64,000 bases of DNA, from positions 2,852,001 through 2,916,000 of the forward strand of contig NZ_CP113065.1 of assembly GCF_026625825.1 (NCBI RefSeq), in the 5' to 3' direction. The stretch is from Pseudoxanthomonas sp. SL93 (GTDB lineage Bacteria; Pseudomonadota; Gammaproteobacteria; Xanthomonadales; Xanthomonadaceae). Of this stretch, positions 17,101 through 26,991 are shown one piece after another; the first letter of the stretch is position 1; each line of letters begins with the position of its first letter. Below the pieces are notes generated by a model. That model ran no database searches, was not told the origin of the DNA, and saw only the letters and a list, made by a program, of their open reading frames with translations. Made by a program: the position numbers and the translations under genes.

Positions 17101-18628
17101 GCCGCACCACGACATCTATTCGATCGAAGACCTCGCCCAGCTGATCTACGACCTCAAGCAGGTCAACCCCACCGCGCTGGTCTCGGTGAAGCTGGTGTCG
17201 CACGCGGGCGTCGGCACCATCGCCGCCGGTGTCGTGAAGGCCGGTGCGGACCTGATCACCATCTCCGGACACGATGGCGGCACGGGCGCCAGCCCGATCA
17301 GTTCCATCCGCTATGCCGGCGTGCCGTGGGAACTGGGCGTGGCCGAAGCGCACCAGGCGCTGGTCACAAACCAGCTGCGCGACCGCGCGGTGCTGCAGAC
17401 AGATGGCGGCCTGAAGACCGGCCTGGACGTGGTGAAGGCCGCGCTGCTGGGCGCCGACAGCTTCGGTTTCGGCACCGGTCCGATGATCGTGCTGGGCTGC
17501 AAGTACCTGCGCATCTGCCACCTCAACAACTGCGCCACCGGCGTGGCCACGCAGGACGAGCGTCTGCGCACGCAGTACTTCACCGGCCTGCCCGAGCGCG
17601 TGGAGAACTTCTTCCGCCTGCTCAGCGAGGAAGTGCGTCAGTGGCTGTCCTACCTGGGCGCGACGTCGCTGGACGAGATCATCGGCCGCACCGACCTGCT
17701 GCAGCAGATCGACGTGTCGCCGCGCGAAGGCGTCAACATCGACCTGTCGCGCCTGCTGAAGGGCGCGCAGTTCGACAGCAGCAGCTGCGCGGCGCAACGC
17801 CTGTACGAATCGCCCGACAGCCTGGCCACCCAGCTCGACGGCCTGCTGGCCGAGCCGATCAGGAAGAAGAGCGGCGGCGACCACCGCTTCCTGATCCACA
17901 ACACCGACCGCAGCATCGGCACGCGCCTGTCAGGGGCCATCGCGCGCCATCACGGCAACCACGGCATGAACGATGCGCCGTTGAACCTGCGCTTCCGCGG
18001 CAGCGCCGGCCAGAGCTTCGGCGCCTTCAACGCCGGCGGCCTGCTGCTGGAGCTGGAAGGCGAAGCCAACGACTACGTCGGCAAGGGCATGGCGGGCGGG
18101 CGGCTGGTCGTGCGTCCGCCACGCGGCGCTCGCTTCGAGGCGCGCAACACGCCGATCATCGGCAATACCTGCCTGTACGGCGCGACCGGTGGCGAACTGT
18201 TCGCCGCCGGGCGGGCGGGCGAACGCTTCGCGGTGCGCAACTCCGGCGCACTAGCCGTCATCGAAGGCGCCGGCGACCACTGCTGCGAATACATGACCGA
18301 CGGCATCGTGCTGGTGCTGGGCAAGGTGGGCCTGAACTTCGGCGCCGGCTTCACCGGCGGGCTGGCCTATGTGCTGGACCTGGACCGCGATTTCGTCGAC
18401 CGCTACAACCACGAGCTGATCGACATCCACCGCATCAGCCCGGAAGGCTTCGAAAGCCACCGCCAGCACCTGCACACGCTGATCAGCCGCCACCGCGAAC
18501 TGACCGGCAGCATCTGGGCGCAGCAGATCCTGGACGAGTTCCGCGACTACGTGGGCAAGTTCTGGCTGGTGAAGCCGAAGGCGGCGAGCATCGATTCGTT
18601 GAACGAGACCTTGAGGCGCGCGGCATGA
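14156..18628 (+). CDS. gltB: Glutamate synthase (NADPH) large subunit
   Basis: A 1490-aa protein that transfers the glutamine amide to 2-oxoglutarate, making two glutamates, together with GltD. The short propeptide ends before Cys24 in ERDACGFG, the N-terminal nucleophile of the amidotransferase domain. The FMN/synthase domain carries GEGGEDPARYG and KPGEGGQLPGHKV. The 3Fe-4S cysteines are in CKYLRICHLNNC (Cx5Cx4C). The C-terminal GXGXG-type beta-helix domain (about 1180-1450) has NTCLYGATGGELFAAG. The start is ATG 14156, preceded by GAGG at 14146-14149; ATG 14087 would lengthen the propeptide. gltD follows 153 nt downstream. Confidence 0.97.
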   Translation: MAPRSRQGSRHTGLYDPADERDACGFGMVAQLDDQPSRALVDTAIAALSRMTHRGGVAADGLTGDGCGLLIRKPDVFLRALADEANIALGVRYASGLVFLPRDEALAAQCRATLEGELFRTGVTVKGWRVPPTNDAVCGQLAKDTLPRIEQLFVDAGDQQNDEAFGLALFLARRRAEQLLRTSVPDFYVVTLSPHGIGYKGMVLPDKLPVFFSDLQRNDLASSAIVFHQRFSTNTLPRWPLAHPFRLLAHNGEINTIEGNRRWAQARSKVWKTPRFDIAEFDPVISMHGSDSQSLDNMLELLVAGGMDLIQALRILVPPATQSLEFKDADLAAFYEFYGLNTEPWDGPAGIVACDGRYAACMLDRNGLRPARWMLTSDRHFLVASEAGVWEVPAERVTRKGKLGPGEMMAIDLKRGDLLDSEAVDRINRGRAPYKQWLHQGVTYLQTELIDPSLTDAPFDEKTLRGYHKLFQLTSEEVEGVLRPLAETEQEATGSMGDDTPMAVLSRQTRPLYDYFRQGFAQVTNPPIDPLREDCVMSLTTQLGKETNIFHAGPETVNHIILNSPVLSQRKLRQIVRMAPYDQKHRYVDLSYSVEEGLKAGIERICAEVAQAAREGIVMVVLSDRRPQQGRPMIHALMATGAVHHHLCREGLRCDVNLIVETGTARDPHHIACLIGYGATAVYPYLAYQTLFDLGRRGILQLKKGGEQAQIGRSYRKGVYKGLSKIISKMGICTISSYRGAQLFEIVGLDPDVVELCFAETPSRIGGVGFERLDIEARQLEARAWNDREAPEVGGLLKYVHGGEYHMYNPDVVMTLQRATRTGDARDWQAYADVVNSRPPSALRDLLQLKKADTPTPLDDVADAADLLRRFDTAAISLGALSPEAHEALAIAMNRLGGRSNSGEGGEDPARYGTEKRSKIKQVASGRFGVTPEYLVNAEVLQIKVAQGAKPGEGGQLPGHKVNELIARLRYAKPGIGLISPPPHHDIYSIEDLAQLIYDLKQVNPTALVSVKLVSHAGVGTIAAGVVKAGADLITISGHDGGTGASPISSIRYAGVPWELGVAEAHQALVTNQLRDRAVLQTDGGLKTGLDVVKAALLGADSFGFGTGPMIVLGCKYLRICHLNNCATGVATQDERLRTQYFTGLPERVENFFRLLSEEVRQWLSYLGATSLDEIIGRTDLLQQIDVSPREGVNIDLSRLLKGAQFDSSSCAAQRLYESPDSLATQLDGLLAEPIRKKSGGDHRFLIHNTDRSIGTRLSGAIARHHGNHGMNDAPLNLRFRGSAGQSFGAFNAGGLLLELEGEANDYVGKGMAGGRLVVRPPRGARFEARNTPIIGNTCLYGATGGELFAAGRAGERFAVRNSGALAVIEGAGDHCCEYMTDGIVLVLGKVGLNFGAGFTGGLAYVLDLDRDFVDRYNHELIDIHRISPEGFESHRQHLHTLISRHRELTGSIWAQQILDEFRDYVGKFWLVKPKAASIDSLNETLRRAA

Positions 18629-18649
18629 ATGCGCTATCCGTGCTGCGCA

Positions 18650-18770
18650 CGAATAGCCCCAGCGTTCGCTTCGCGAGCACCGGGCCCCGCTATGTGCGTC
18701 CGATCCCAGCCCTTTCAGGGCGCCCCCTTACCAAGGGGGCTCCTCCCTCCGAAGTCGGCGGGATGCTGCA
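18650..18770 (+). repeat. Hairpin-containing spacer between gltB and gltD
   Basis: The 153-nt gap holds a perfect hairpin GCCCCCTT/AAGGGGGC (18722-18740), with CCCTTTCAGGG just before it and CCTCCCTCCG after. It looks like a REP-type element. No T-run follows, so read-through into gltD is expected, though the structure may set the gltB:gltD ratio. Confidence 0.55.
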
Positions 18771-18775
18771 GGTGA

Positions 18776-20227
<1,452 letters not shown>

Positions 20228-20230
20228 CGC

Positions 20231-20312
20231 GCGGGTGGGCGCAGGCCCACCTCGCCACGCGGTAAACCTTGCCGTGCAGGGTGATTGCGATGGCGGGCTT
20301 CGGCCCGCCCTA
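20231..20312 (+). repeat. Two REP-type hairpins after gltD
   Basis: GGTGGGC/GCCCACC (20234-20251) and GGCGGGC TTCG GCCCGCC (20292-20309) sit in the gap between gltD and the next gene. The second has a stable TTCG-type loop. No T-run follows either. Confidence 0.6.
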
Positions 20313-20349
20313 CGCTAGACTCGCGGCTGACCTCCCACACGATCCGACC

Positions 20350-21234
20350 ATGCGCCTGGGCCTGGCTGCCAACCGCCTGCATCACCACACCGAAGATGCC
20401 GCGCTGTTCCGCTGGCTGCGCGCCAGTGAAGCCGGCATCCGCGAACTGCGGCTGGCCCTGCATGCGGTGGGCCGCACGCATGATGCGATCGCCGCGGCCG
20501 GCATGCTGCGGGGCTACGACGGCCTCAAGCGTTATCCGTATGGCCGCGATGGCGGGTTGATAAAGCTGGTGGCGGAAGTCGTCGGGCTGGAAGGGGCGGA
20601 ACGCAGCCTCGACGGTGCGATCTACTTCATCGATCCGGTCGATCCGTCCTCGATCTTCCCCGAGGCCACCGCGCTGAAGCGGCAGTGCGTCATCCACGGC
20701 AAACCGTTCCTTTCCACCGTGGCGTCGGCACGCGACTGGATCGAGATGGAACGCATCCATGCGGGTTTCGCGCCGGACCGTGGCGCGGATCGCTTCCACG
20801 CGCTGGAAGCCCAGACGCTGGCGCTGATCGCGCACGATGCGATGAAGCCGCAGATGGTGGAATTCGCCGCCGACCACTTCGGCGTGCTGTCGCGTTTCGC
20901 CCACCGCATGGCCACCGGCACCACCGGTCAACAGCTCAACGAACTGGCGTGGAGCCGCGGCTGGCCATCGCAGACACCGTGGGTGGAGCGCTTCCAGAGC
21001 GGCCCGCTGGGTGGCGATGCGCAGATCGCCGACCGTGTGCTGGAGCACCGCTGCCAGCGCGTGATCTTCTTCGAGAATCCGCATGTCGCACGCCAGCACG
21101 AGGCCGACATCCAGCTGCTGGAGCGCGCCGTCACCACGGTCACCGATGAAGCGGTCTGCACCACGTCGCTGGCCGTCGCGCGGCGATGGTGTGAGGCGGT
21201 GACCAGGCGTGGGGCTCTTGTGGGAGCGACGTAA
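20350..21234 (+). CDS. Two-domain methylglyoxal-synthase-like protein
   Basis: A 294-aa protein in which both halves resemble the MGS-like fold; E. coli MgsA has one such domain of about 150 aa. The C-terminal half matches best: ALIAHDAMKP (His162), ATGTTG (188-193), SGPLGGDAQ (Asp223) and RVIFFENPH. In MgsA the last motif is FFWDP, so the active-site Asp91 is Asn243 here. The N-terminal half lacks the His, TGTTG and GGD motifs but keeps YFIDPVDPSS with Asp95 at the Asp91 position, and VIHGKPFLSTVASA. It would convert dihydroxyacetone phosphate to methylglyoxal if active. ATG 20350 was chosen because the upstream frame runs through a REP hairpin. The stop codon lies inside a REP arm. Confidence 0.8.
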   Translation: MRLGLAANRLHHHTEDAALFRWLRASEAGIRELRLALHAVGRTHDAIAAAGMLRGYDGLKRYPYGRDGGLIKLVAEVVGLEGAERSLDGAIYFIDPVDPSSIFPEATALKRQCVIHGKPFLSTVASARDWIEMERIHAGFAPDRGADRFHALEAQTLALIAHDAMKPQMVEFAADHFGVLSRFAHRMATGTTGQQLNELAWSRGWPSQTPWVERFQSGPLGGDAQIADRVLEHRCQRVIFFENPHVARQHEADIQLLERAVTTVTDEAVCTTSLAVARRWCEAVTRRGALVGAT

Positions 21235-21340
21235 GTCGCGAAAGGGCGAAGCCTGTCAAGGCGTGCCTGTTGGCCATCAAAGGAACGACGATCGAAGTAG
21301 GTTGAGAAGGCGCTCGCGACTTACGTCGCTCCCACAAGAG
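21215..21340 (+). repeat. Paired REP, perfect 27-bp inverted repeat
   Basis: The arm at 21215-21241 (TGTGGGAGCGACGTAAGTCG core) is an exact reverse complement of 21314-21340, with a 72-nt spacer. The left arm contains the TAA stop of the MGS-like gene (21232-21234). This TGGGAGCGAC-type element recurs at 32159, 43338 and 48453 and, in a variant form, at 24484. Confidence 0.85.
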
Positions 21341-21350
21341 AAACGGCTCC

Positions 21351-22532
21351 ATGGACCACCCCCCTCCCCGCCACCTGCTCAAAGACCTCTCCCTCTCCGC
21401 GATCGCGGCTGGCTTCGTCACCGTGCTGGTCGGTTTCGCCAGCTCCGCCGTCATCGTGTTCCAGGCGGCGCAGTCGCTGGGCGCGTCGCCGGCGGAAATC
21501 AGTTCCTGGATGTGGGCGCTGGGGCTGGGGATGGGGCTGACCTGCATCGGCCTGTCGCTGCGCTACCGCATGCCGGTGGTGACCGCGTGGTCCACGCCCG
21601 GTGCGGCCATGCTGATCAGCAGCGCCGCGGGGTTGCCGCTGTCCGATGCGGTGGGCGCCTTCATGCTGTCTGCGCTGCTGATCTGCGTGGCAGGCTTCTC
21701 CGGGTTCTTCGAACGGATGATCAGCCGCATCCCGGTGTCGCTGGCGTCGGGCATGCTGGCCGGCGTGCTGCTGCGCTTCGGGCTGGAAGCCTTCGGCGCC
21801 ATGAAGACCCAGCTGGGCATGGTGCTGACCATGTTCGTGGTGTACCTGCTGGCGCGCCGGTTGCTGCCGCGCTATGCGGTGATCCTGACGCTGCTGGTGG
21901 GCATCGCGTTCGCGGCGGGACTGGGATTGCTGCGCGTCGATGGACTGGCGCTGGCATGGGCGAAGCCGATCTTCATCGCCCCTACGCTGTCCTTCGCCGC
22001 CATCGCCGGCATCGCGCTGCCGCTGTTCATCGTGACGATGGCCTCGCAGAACGTGCCGGGCGTGGCGGTGATCCGCGCGTCCGGCTATTCGATCCCCATC
22101 TCGCCCGTCATCGGCTGGACCGGCGTGGCCAACCTGCTGCTGGCGCCGTTCGGTGCGTTCGCGTTGAACCTGGCGGCGATCACCGCGGCGATCTGCATGG
22201 GCCGCGAGGCGCACGAAGATGCCTCGCGGCGCTACGTGGCGGCGATGGCGGCCGGCGTGTTCTACGTCATCGTCGGCCTGTTCGGTGCCACGGTGGCAGC
22301 ACTGTTCGCTGCATTCCCGAAGGAACTGATCCTCGCCATCGCCGGCATCGCCCTGCTGGGCACCATCGGCAACAGCCTGGCGGCCGCATTGCGTGAGGAA
22401 GCCGATCGCGAGCCGGCCCTCATCACTTTCCTGGTCACGGCCTCGGGACTGTCACTGGCCGGCATCGGTTCGGCGTTCTGGGGCCTGCTCGCCGGGGTGG
22501 TCACCTTGCTGGTGTGGCGGCGCCCCTCATGA
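21351..22532 (+). CDS. benE: BenE-family benzoate/H+ symporter-like transporter
   Basis: A 393-aa very hydrophobic protein with about twelve membrane helices. It shows BenE-family features: LSLSAIAAGFVTVLVGFASS at the N-terminus, VTAWSTPGAAML around residue 80, and VIRASGYSIPISPVIGWTG in the second half. The family imports benzoate or related aromatic acids with protons. No aromatic-degradation genes lie next to it, so the substrate is uncertain. The ATG is 10 nt after a REP arm and there is no strong ribosome site. The call to the family is firm, the name benE less so. Confidence 0.85.
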   Translation: MDHPPPRHLLKDLSLSAIAAGFVTVLVGFASSAVIVFQAAQSLGASPAEISSWMWALGLGMGLTCIGLSLRYRMPVVTAWSTPGAAMLISSAAGLPLSDAVGAFMLSALLICVAGFSGFFERMISRIPVSLASGMLAGVLLRFGLEAFGAMKTQLGMVLTMFVVYLLARRLLPRYAVILTLLVGIAFAAGLGLLRVDGLALAWAKPIFIAPTLSFAAIAGIALPLFIVTMASQNVPGVAVIRASGYSIPISPVIGWTGVANLLLAPFGAFALNLAAITAAICMGREAHEDASRRYVAAMAAGVFYVIVGLFGATVAALFAAFPKELILAIAGIALLGTIGNSLAAALREEADREPALITFLVTASGLSLAGIGSAFWGLLAGVVTLLVWRRPS

Positions 22533-22556
22533 CCAGCACCGTTAAACGCCACTCAT

Positions 22557-22608
22557 GCAGGTGAAAGCGGCGTGGAGTGTTCAGTTTGAAAGGGGCGAAT
22601 TCACCTGC
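22557..22608 (+). promoter_or_regulatory. Inverted repeat upstream of the PepSY gene
   Basis: GCAGGTGAA (22557-22565) is the exact reverse complement of TTCACCTGC (22600-22608), 34 nt apart and about 50 nt before the PepSY start. It could be a pair of regulator half-sites. No regulator gene is adjacent, so function is unknown. Confidence 0.3.
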
Positions 22609-22659
22609 GGGTGATGTGGGCGCGGGCAGCATCGCCCCACACCCTTCGAGGAGAACCCC

Positions 22660-23118
22660 ATGCAGATCATCCGCCATCGCCACCGCCTGCTGACCCTGGC
22701 CGCCCTCGCCGCGCTGTCGGGCGCCGCTTTCGCGCAGGCACCGTCGCCGACCGCCGGCAAGGATGCATTGAAGGAGCCCCAGGTCCGCGCGTTGCTGACG
22801 GAGAAGGGCTACACCAACATCGACGACCTCGACTTCGAGGACGGCATGTGGGAGACCGATGCCACCAGCGCCAACGGTGATCGCGTCGACGTGCGCGTGA
22901 ATCCCGCCGGCGGCGATGTCGTCGCGGAGAAGCTGGTGTCCAACCTCAGCGAGAACGATGTGAAGGCCAAGCTGGCCGCCGCGGGCTACTCCAAGATCCA
23001 CGACGTCGACTTCGACGATGGCGTGTGGAAGGCCGAGGCCGAACGCGCCGATGGCAACGATGTGGAAATCCACCTGGCCGCCAACACCGGTGAAGTCATC
23101 CACGTCGAGAACGATTGA
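22660..23118 (+). CDS. Exported protein with two PepSY-like repeats
   Basis: A 152-aa protein with a Sec signal peptide (LLTLAALAALSGAAFAQA) and a GAGGAG ribosome site. The mature part contains two similar modules of about 55 residues. Each has the pattern LxxxGYxxIxDxDFxDGxWxxxA (residues 45-70 and 103-128) followed by a strand ending in DVRVNPAGGDVV or EIHLAANTGEVI. This is the PepSY pattern, found in periplasmic proteins that may bind peptides or inhibit proteases. Its function is not known. A strong terminator follows. Confidence 0.8.
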   Translation: MQIIRHRHRLLTLAALAALSGAAFAQAPSPTAGKDALKEPQVRALLTEKGYTNIDDLDFEDGMWETDATSANGDRVDVRVNPAGGDVVAEKLVSNLSENDVKAKLAAAGYSKIHDVDFDDGVWKAEAERADGNDVEIHLAANTGEVIHVEND

Positions 23119-23141
23119 TCCATCTCGTACGCTCGCACCAT

Positions 23142-23174
23142 GAAGAAGGCCGCCCACGGGCGGCCTTCTTCTTT
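23142..23174. terminator. Bidirectional terminator between PepSY and MFS genes
   Basis: GAAGAAGGCCGCCC (23142-23155) and GGGCGGCCTTCTTC (23158-23171) form a perfect 14-bp stem between two convergent genes. Short T and A tracts on each side make it usable in both directions. Confidence 0.8.
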
Positions 23175-23193
23175 GCGGATTCCGCACGCCGCG

Positions 23194-24435
23194 TCAGGCG
23201 CGGGCAGTGGATGGCCGCGCGAAGCGCCAGCCCACCACCCAGCCGATGGCCAGCAGCAGCGCCGCCAGCAGCCACGGGGCGCCGGGCAGGTGCATCGGCG
23301 CCTGCTTGCCGATGAAGAGCGCGAACGTACCGGCGAACATCATCGGCCCGACGATGCCGGCCAGACTCACCAGACTCATCAACGCCCCCTGGATGCGGCC
23401 TTGCACATCAGCGCCAACCTGTTGCGTGATCAAGGCCTGCGTGGCCGGACCCGCAAGGCCCCACAGCGCGCTGATCGGCAATCCGACCAGGAACATCCAG
23501 CCGACGTCGGCCATGCCGTAGATGAAGAAGCCGACCACGCCGCAGGCCAGGCCGAACAGCAGCGTGCGACGCTCGCCGAACTTCGGCACCACGCGGCCCA
23601 CCAGGCCGGCCTGCACGATCACGCTGAACACGCCGACCGCCGCCAGCACCCAGCTGATCTGCCGCTCGCTCCAGCGGTACTGGTACTCGGCGAACAGCAC
23701 GAACACGCTGGGGTAGACGTAATGCGCCAGGTTGGCGATCAGCACCACCGCGGCCAATCCGAACACCTGCGGGTAGCGCTTCAGCAGCACCATCGATCCG
23801 ACCGGATTGGCGTGCGCCCAGTCGAACGTAGCGGTCCGCTTCTCTTTCGGCAGGGATTCCGGCAGCACGAAGTAGCCGTACAGGAAGTTCAGCAGCGCCA
23901 GGCCCGCCGCGAACCAGAACGGCAGGCGCAGGTCGATGGCGCCCAGTTCGCCGCCGATGATCGGGCCGATGATGAAGCCGACGCCGAAGGCGGCGCCGAT
24001 CATGCCGAAGGCCTTCGCGCGGCCCTCGGGCGGGGTGATGTCGGCGATGTAGGCATTGGCCGTGGTGAAACTGGCGGAGAACACACCCGAGAAGATGCGC
24101 GCCACCAGCAGCCACGGCAACGACTGCGCGAGCGCCATCAGGATGAAGTCGATGCCCAGCCCCAGGCACGAGAGCAGGATCACCGGCCGGCGACCGAAGC
24201 GGTCCGACAGCGTTCCCTGGATCGGCGTGCAGACGAACTGGATGGCGGCGAACAGCATGCCGAACACGCCCACCCACCACGCCGCCTGCGCGAAGTCGCC
24301 GCCGGTGAACTGGCGCACCAGGCCGGGCAGCACGGGAATGATCACGCCGAACGACAGCACGTCGATCAGCACGGTGATGAAGATGAAGATCAGGGCGGCG
24401 CGGCGACCGGGTTTTGCGTGCGGTTCGGCGTTCAC
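23194..24435 (-). CDS. MFS exporter of the TetA/TCR type
   Basis: A 413-aa major facilitator with twelve predicted helices. After helix 2 comes the MFS motif [18 protein letters not shown]. Helix 1 begins [20 protein letters not shown], typical of the TCR/Tet subgroup of drug:H+ antiporters. Motif C in helix 5 appears as [10 protein letters not shown]. Housekeeping tet-like exporters are common in this lineage, so tetracycline resistance cannot be inferred. No TetR regulator is adjacent. A basic, soluble N-terminus ([11 protein letters not shown]) precedes helix 1. Confidence 0.88.
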   Translation of the reverse strand: MNAEPHAKPGRRAALIFIFITVLIDVLSFGVIIPVLPGLVRQFTGGDFAQAAWWVGVFGMLFAAIQFVCTPIQGTLSDRFGRRPVILLSCLGLGIDFILMALAQSLPWLLVARIFSGVFSASFTTANAYIADITPPEGRAKAFGMIGAAFGVGFIIGPIIGGELGAIDLRLPFWFAAGLALLNFLYGYFVLPESLPKEKRTATFDWAHANPVGSMVLLKRYPQVFGLAAVVLIANLAHYVYPSVFVLFAEYQYRWSERQISWVLAAVGVFSVIVQAGLVGRVVPKFGERRTLLFGLACGVVGFFIYGMADVGWMFLVGLPISALWGLAGPATQALITQQVGADVQGRIQGALMSLVSLAGIVGPMMFAGTFALFIGKQAPMHLPGAPWLLAALLLAIGWVVGWRFARPSTARA

Positions 24436-24483
24436 GGGACCGGGACAGGCGGAAGGGTGCGCAAGTGTAGGACATGCCGCGCT

Positions 24484-24607
24484 GCAGGAGCGGCGTGAGT
24501 CGCGACGGCGAGCCTCGCGCGTACAGAGATCATCCCTCTGCAGGAAACGCGTCCGCCCTCAACAGCGGCGGCGACGGGTTCCCGCTCGCGACCGGCGTCG
24601 CTCCTAC
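24484..24607 (+). repeat. Variant REP pair; supplies the mutarotase stop codon
   Basis: GCAGGAGCGGCGTGAGTCGC (from 24484) and GCGACCGGCGTCGCTCCTAC (to 24607) are imperfect inverted arms of the same REP family. Read on the minus strand the right arm begins GTAGGAGCGACG, and its TAG is the stop codon of the mutarotase gene. Confidence 0.7.
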
Positions 24608-25470
24608 AACGGGCCCACCGAAATGACCTGGCTCAACCGATGGCGCTGGCCCGGTTCCAGGTCGATGCGGTCATCGCTCGCATTCGCGGCCTCCAGGCAG
24701 ATGAACTGCTGCCAGCCGTCATGCGGCATGTCGGCGATATCCCGCGCACCATCGGCGCCCGGATTCCACACCACCAGCGAACGGCTGCCGAAGGTGTCCA
24801 GCCGGATGCGGCGCCCGCCAGCAGGATCCAGCAGGTCGAAGCGATGGCCGGTACCGGTGTAGATGCGGTCGCTGTGTCCGGGGTCGCGCGGATCGTGCAG
24901 CGACCAGGGGCCGGATTGCCGGTGCGTCTCGCCGTCGTACTTGTCCGCGTAGTGCAGGCCGTCCAGTCCGGTGACGCTGGCCCGGCGCGCGTCGGCCACG
25001 CGAAAATAGGTATGCAGCGCCTGCGTCAGGGTGTACGGCGCATCGCCGCGATGCAGCGTGTCGATGCTCTGTCGCAGTTCCTTGCCCACGTGCAGCGTCA
25101 TGGCCAGTTCCAGCGGCACGCCCGGTTCCAGCGGCAGCGCCAGCTTCAACTGCAGGCTGCCATCGACCTGCGTGCGCGCATCCACCAGCTGCCAGCGCGT
25201 CAGGCGCGCGTGGCCATGCTGGGGCGCGTCGGCCTCCCGTCCTTGCCGGCCGAAGTACGGCCAGCAGACCGGCACGCCGCCGCGGATGGCTTTCGGCGGC
25301 AGCGCGCTGTCCGGTGACAGCCACAGCAGGTCGTCGAAGCCGTGGGGCACGAACGACAGCAGCTGGCCGCCGTACAGGCTGAGCAGCGCGGTGGAATGCG
25401 GTGACTGCAGACGCAGGACATCCAGTCCCTGCCAGGTGTCGTGGGTGATGCCGTCGGGCAATGCGTTCAT
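24604..25470 (-). CDS. D-hexose-6-phosphate mutarotase-like (aldose 1-epimerase family)
   Basis: A 288-aa YeaD-type protein of the galactose-mutarotase superfamily, which interconverts alpha and beta forms of sugar phosphates. Motifs: GGVPVCWPYFG near residue 75, a candidate catalytic His in QHGHARLTRWQL, HTYFRV, and the Glu near the C-terminus in CLEAANASD. The start at 25470 (MNALPDGITHDTWQG) fits the family; the frame stays open further upstream, across the neighbouring gene, without homology. The stop is within a REP element. The transglycosylase gene ends 5 nt upstream on the same strand, so the two may be cotranscribed. Confidence 0.88.
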   Translation of the reverse strand: MNALPDGITHDTWQGLDVLRLQSPHSTALLSLYGGQLLSFVPHGFDDLLWLSPDSALPPKAIRGGVPVCWPYFGRQGREADAPQHGHARLTRWQLVDARTQVDGSLQLKLALPLEPGVPLELAMTLHVGKELRQSIDTLHRGDAPYTLTQALHTYFRVADARRASVTGLDGLHYADKYDGETHRQSGPWSLHDPRDPGHSDRIYTGTGHRFDLLDPAGGRRIRLDTFGSRSLVVWNPGADGARDIADMPHDGWQQFICLEAANASDDRIDLEPGQRHRLSQVISVGPL

Positions 25471-25475
25471 CGGGA

Positions 25476-26729
25476 TCAGGGCGTGGAAGATGGCGGGGGC
25501 ACCACGGGCGGTCCTTCCGCCTGCAGCGCGGCCAGTATTTTCGCACCGGCACGTCCGTCCGCGGGCTGCAGGCCGAGCCGCACCTGCTCTGCCTGGATGG
25601 CACGCCGGGTCAGCGTACCCACCATCCCATCCGCCGCGCCGATGCTGTAGCCACGTGCCAACAGCAAGGTCTGCAACTGGCGACGCTGCACCCGCGACAG
25701 GCCGGGATCGTCGGTGGGCCACGCGGCCGCGATGCCGGTTCCGCCGCGCAGCCGATCGGACAGCAGCGCAGTGGCCAGCGCGTAACTCTCGGCCGCGTTG
25801 TAGGCGTAGATGGCGTCGTAGTTCTTGAACACCAGGAACGCCGGCCCGTTGGCGCCCGTGGGTATCAGCAGCGCCGCGGCGCGGTCGTCCGCCGGCAGCG
25901 GCTGCCCATCGATGCGGGTGATGCCCTGCGCTATCCACGCCGGCAAAGGCTTGCGGTTGGTGCGGCCTGCCTGCGCGACGTCGAAGCCCGGTGGCAGCTT
26001 CACCTCATGGCCCCACGACTCGCCGGTGCGCCACCCGGAGCGGACCAGATAGTTCGCCGTCGACGCCAGGGCATCGGGAATGCTGCCCACCAGGTCACGC
26101 CGCCCGTCGTCGTCGAAGTCGACCGCGATGCGCGCGTAGGTGGTGGGCATGAACTGGGTATGCCCGAAGGCCCCTGCCCACGATCCGCTGAGGCCTTCGG
26201 GCTGGATGTCGCCGTCCTGCAACAGCTTCAGCGTGGCGAGGAATTCACCCCGGAAGAACGGCTGACGCCGGCCGAAGCACGACAGCGTGGACAGCGAGAC
26301 CAGCAACGGTCGCTTGCCGAACACGCGGCCGAAGTCGCTTTCCACGCCCCACACCGCGACCACGGTTTCCGCATCCACGCCATAGGCCTGAGACACGCGC
26401 GCCAGCAGGTCGCGATGCGCATCCAGCGCCGCACGACCATCAGCGACGCGCTGGTCATCGACCAGGCCGGACAGGTAATCCCACAACGGCGTGGTGAACT
26501 CGGGCTGCGCGTCCAGCAGGTCGAGGACCGTCATGTCGGCCGTGAGACCTGCGGTGTGCTTGTCGAACGTTGCGGGGGTGATGCCCTGCTTTTCGGCAAC
26601 GCCGCGCAGGCTGGCAAGGCACTGGGCATAGACCGGATCAGCGGCCAGTGGAATGGGCGCCGGCGTCTGCGCAGCCAACGGCGTCGCGAACAGCAGGGCC
26701 AACCAGACGACGGATGCGCGTGATGTCAT
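25476..26729 (-). CDS. Lytic murein transglycosylase, MltB type with peptidoglycan-binding domain
   Basis: A 417-aa periplasmic enzyme that cleaves peptidoglycan glycan strands to 1,6-anhydro products. The signal peptide SVVWLALLFATPLAAQ lacks a lipobox Cys, so it is soluble. The catalytic Glu lies in VAVWGVESDFGRVFG. Further family motifs are GSWAGAFGHTQFMPTTY and SIPDALASTANYL. A C-terminal PG_binding_1 domain starts about residue 350 (LLARGYSIGAADGMVGTLTR). The start at 26729 has GGAGG 6 nt upstream; an upstream in-frame ATG adds 32 residues before the signal. Confidence 0.92.
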   Translation of the reverse strand: MTSRASVVWLALLFATPLAAQTPAPIPLAADPVYAQCLASLRGVAEKQGITPATFDKHTAGLTADMTVLDLLDAQPEFTTPLWDYLSGLVDDQRVADGRAALDAHRDLLARVSQAYGVDAETVVAVWGVESDFGRVFGKRPLLVSLSTLSCFGRRQPFFRGEFLATLKLLQDGDIQPEGLSGSWAGAFGHTQFMPTTYARIAVDFDDDGRRDLVGSIPDALASTANYLVRSGWRTGESWGHEVKLPPGFDVAQAGRTNRKPLPAWIAQGITRIDGQPLPADDRAAALLIPTGANGPAFLVFKNYDAIYAYNAAESYALATALLSDRLRGGTGIAAAWPTDDPGLSRVQRRQLQTLLLARGYSIGAADGMVGTLTRRAIQAEQVRLGLQPADGRAGAKILAALQAEGPPVVPPPSSTP

Positions 26730-26991
26730 GACGGCCTCCCTGGCCTTGGGGGAGAAGCCACTTTGCCCTGCACGGGCGATGAAGCCAAGTCGGATGCGAG
26801 ATCGGTTCAACACGGCAGGCGACACGGGATCTTCATGGCATGGGGTCGTATGGCTGCGACCTGGTTCATCGCGGGATGTGGCGTTTCGTCGCCCGCGCGC
26901 CGAAGCGCTCGATGCCTGCAGGGATGCGGTCCTACGGCCTTGATCGCTGTCGAAGGCCGTCAGCCTGACGAGACGGATCGCATCGGCGCGC

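Noticed and set aside
13475..17899. Very long open frame on the minus strand opposite gltB
   Set aside because: It mirrors the codon periodicity of gltB, is rich in Arg, Gln, His and Val without any domain, and no ribosome site is seen. GC-rich genes commonly leave such antisense frames open.
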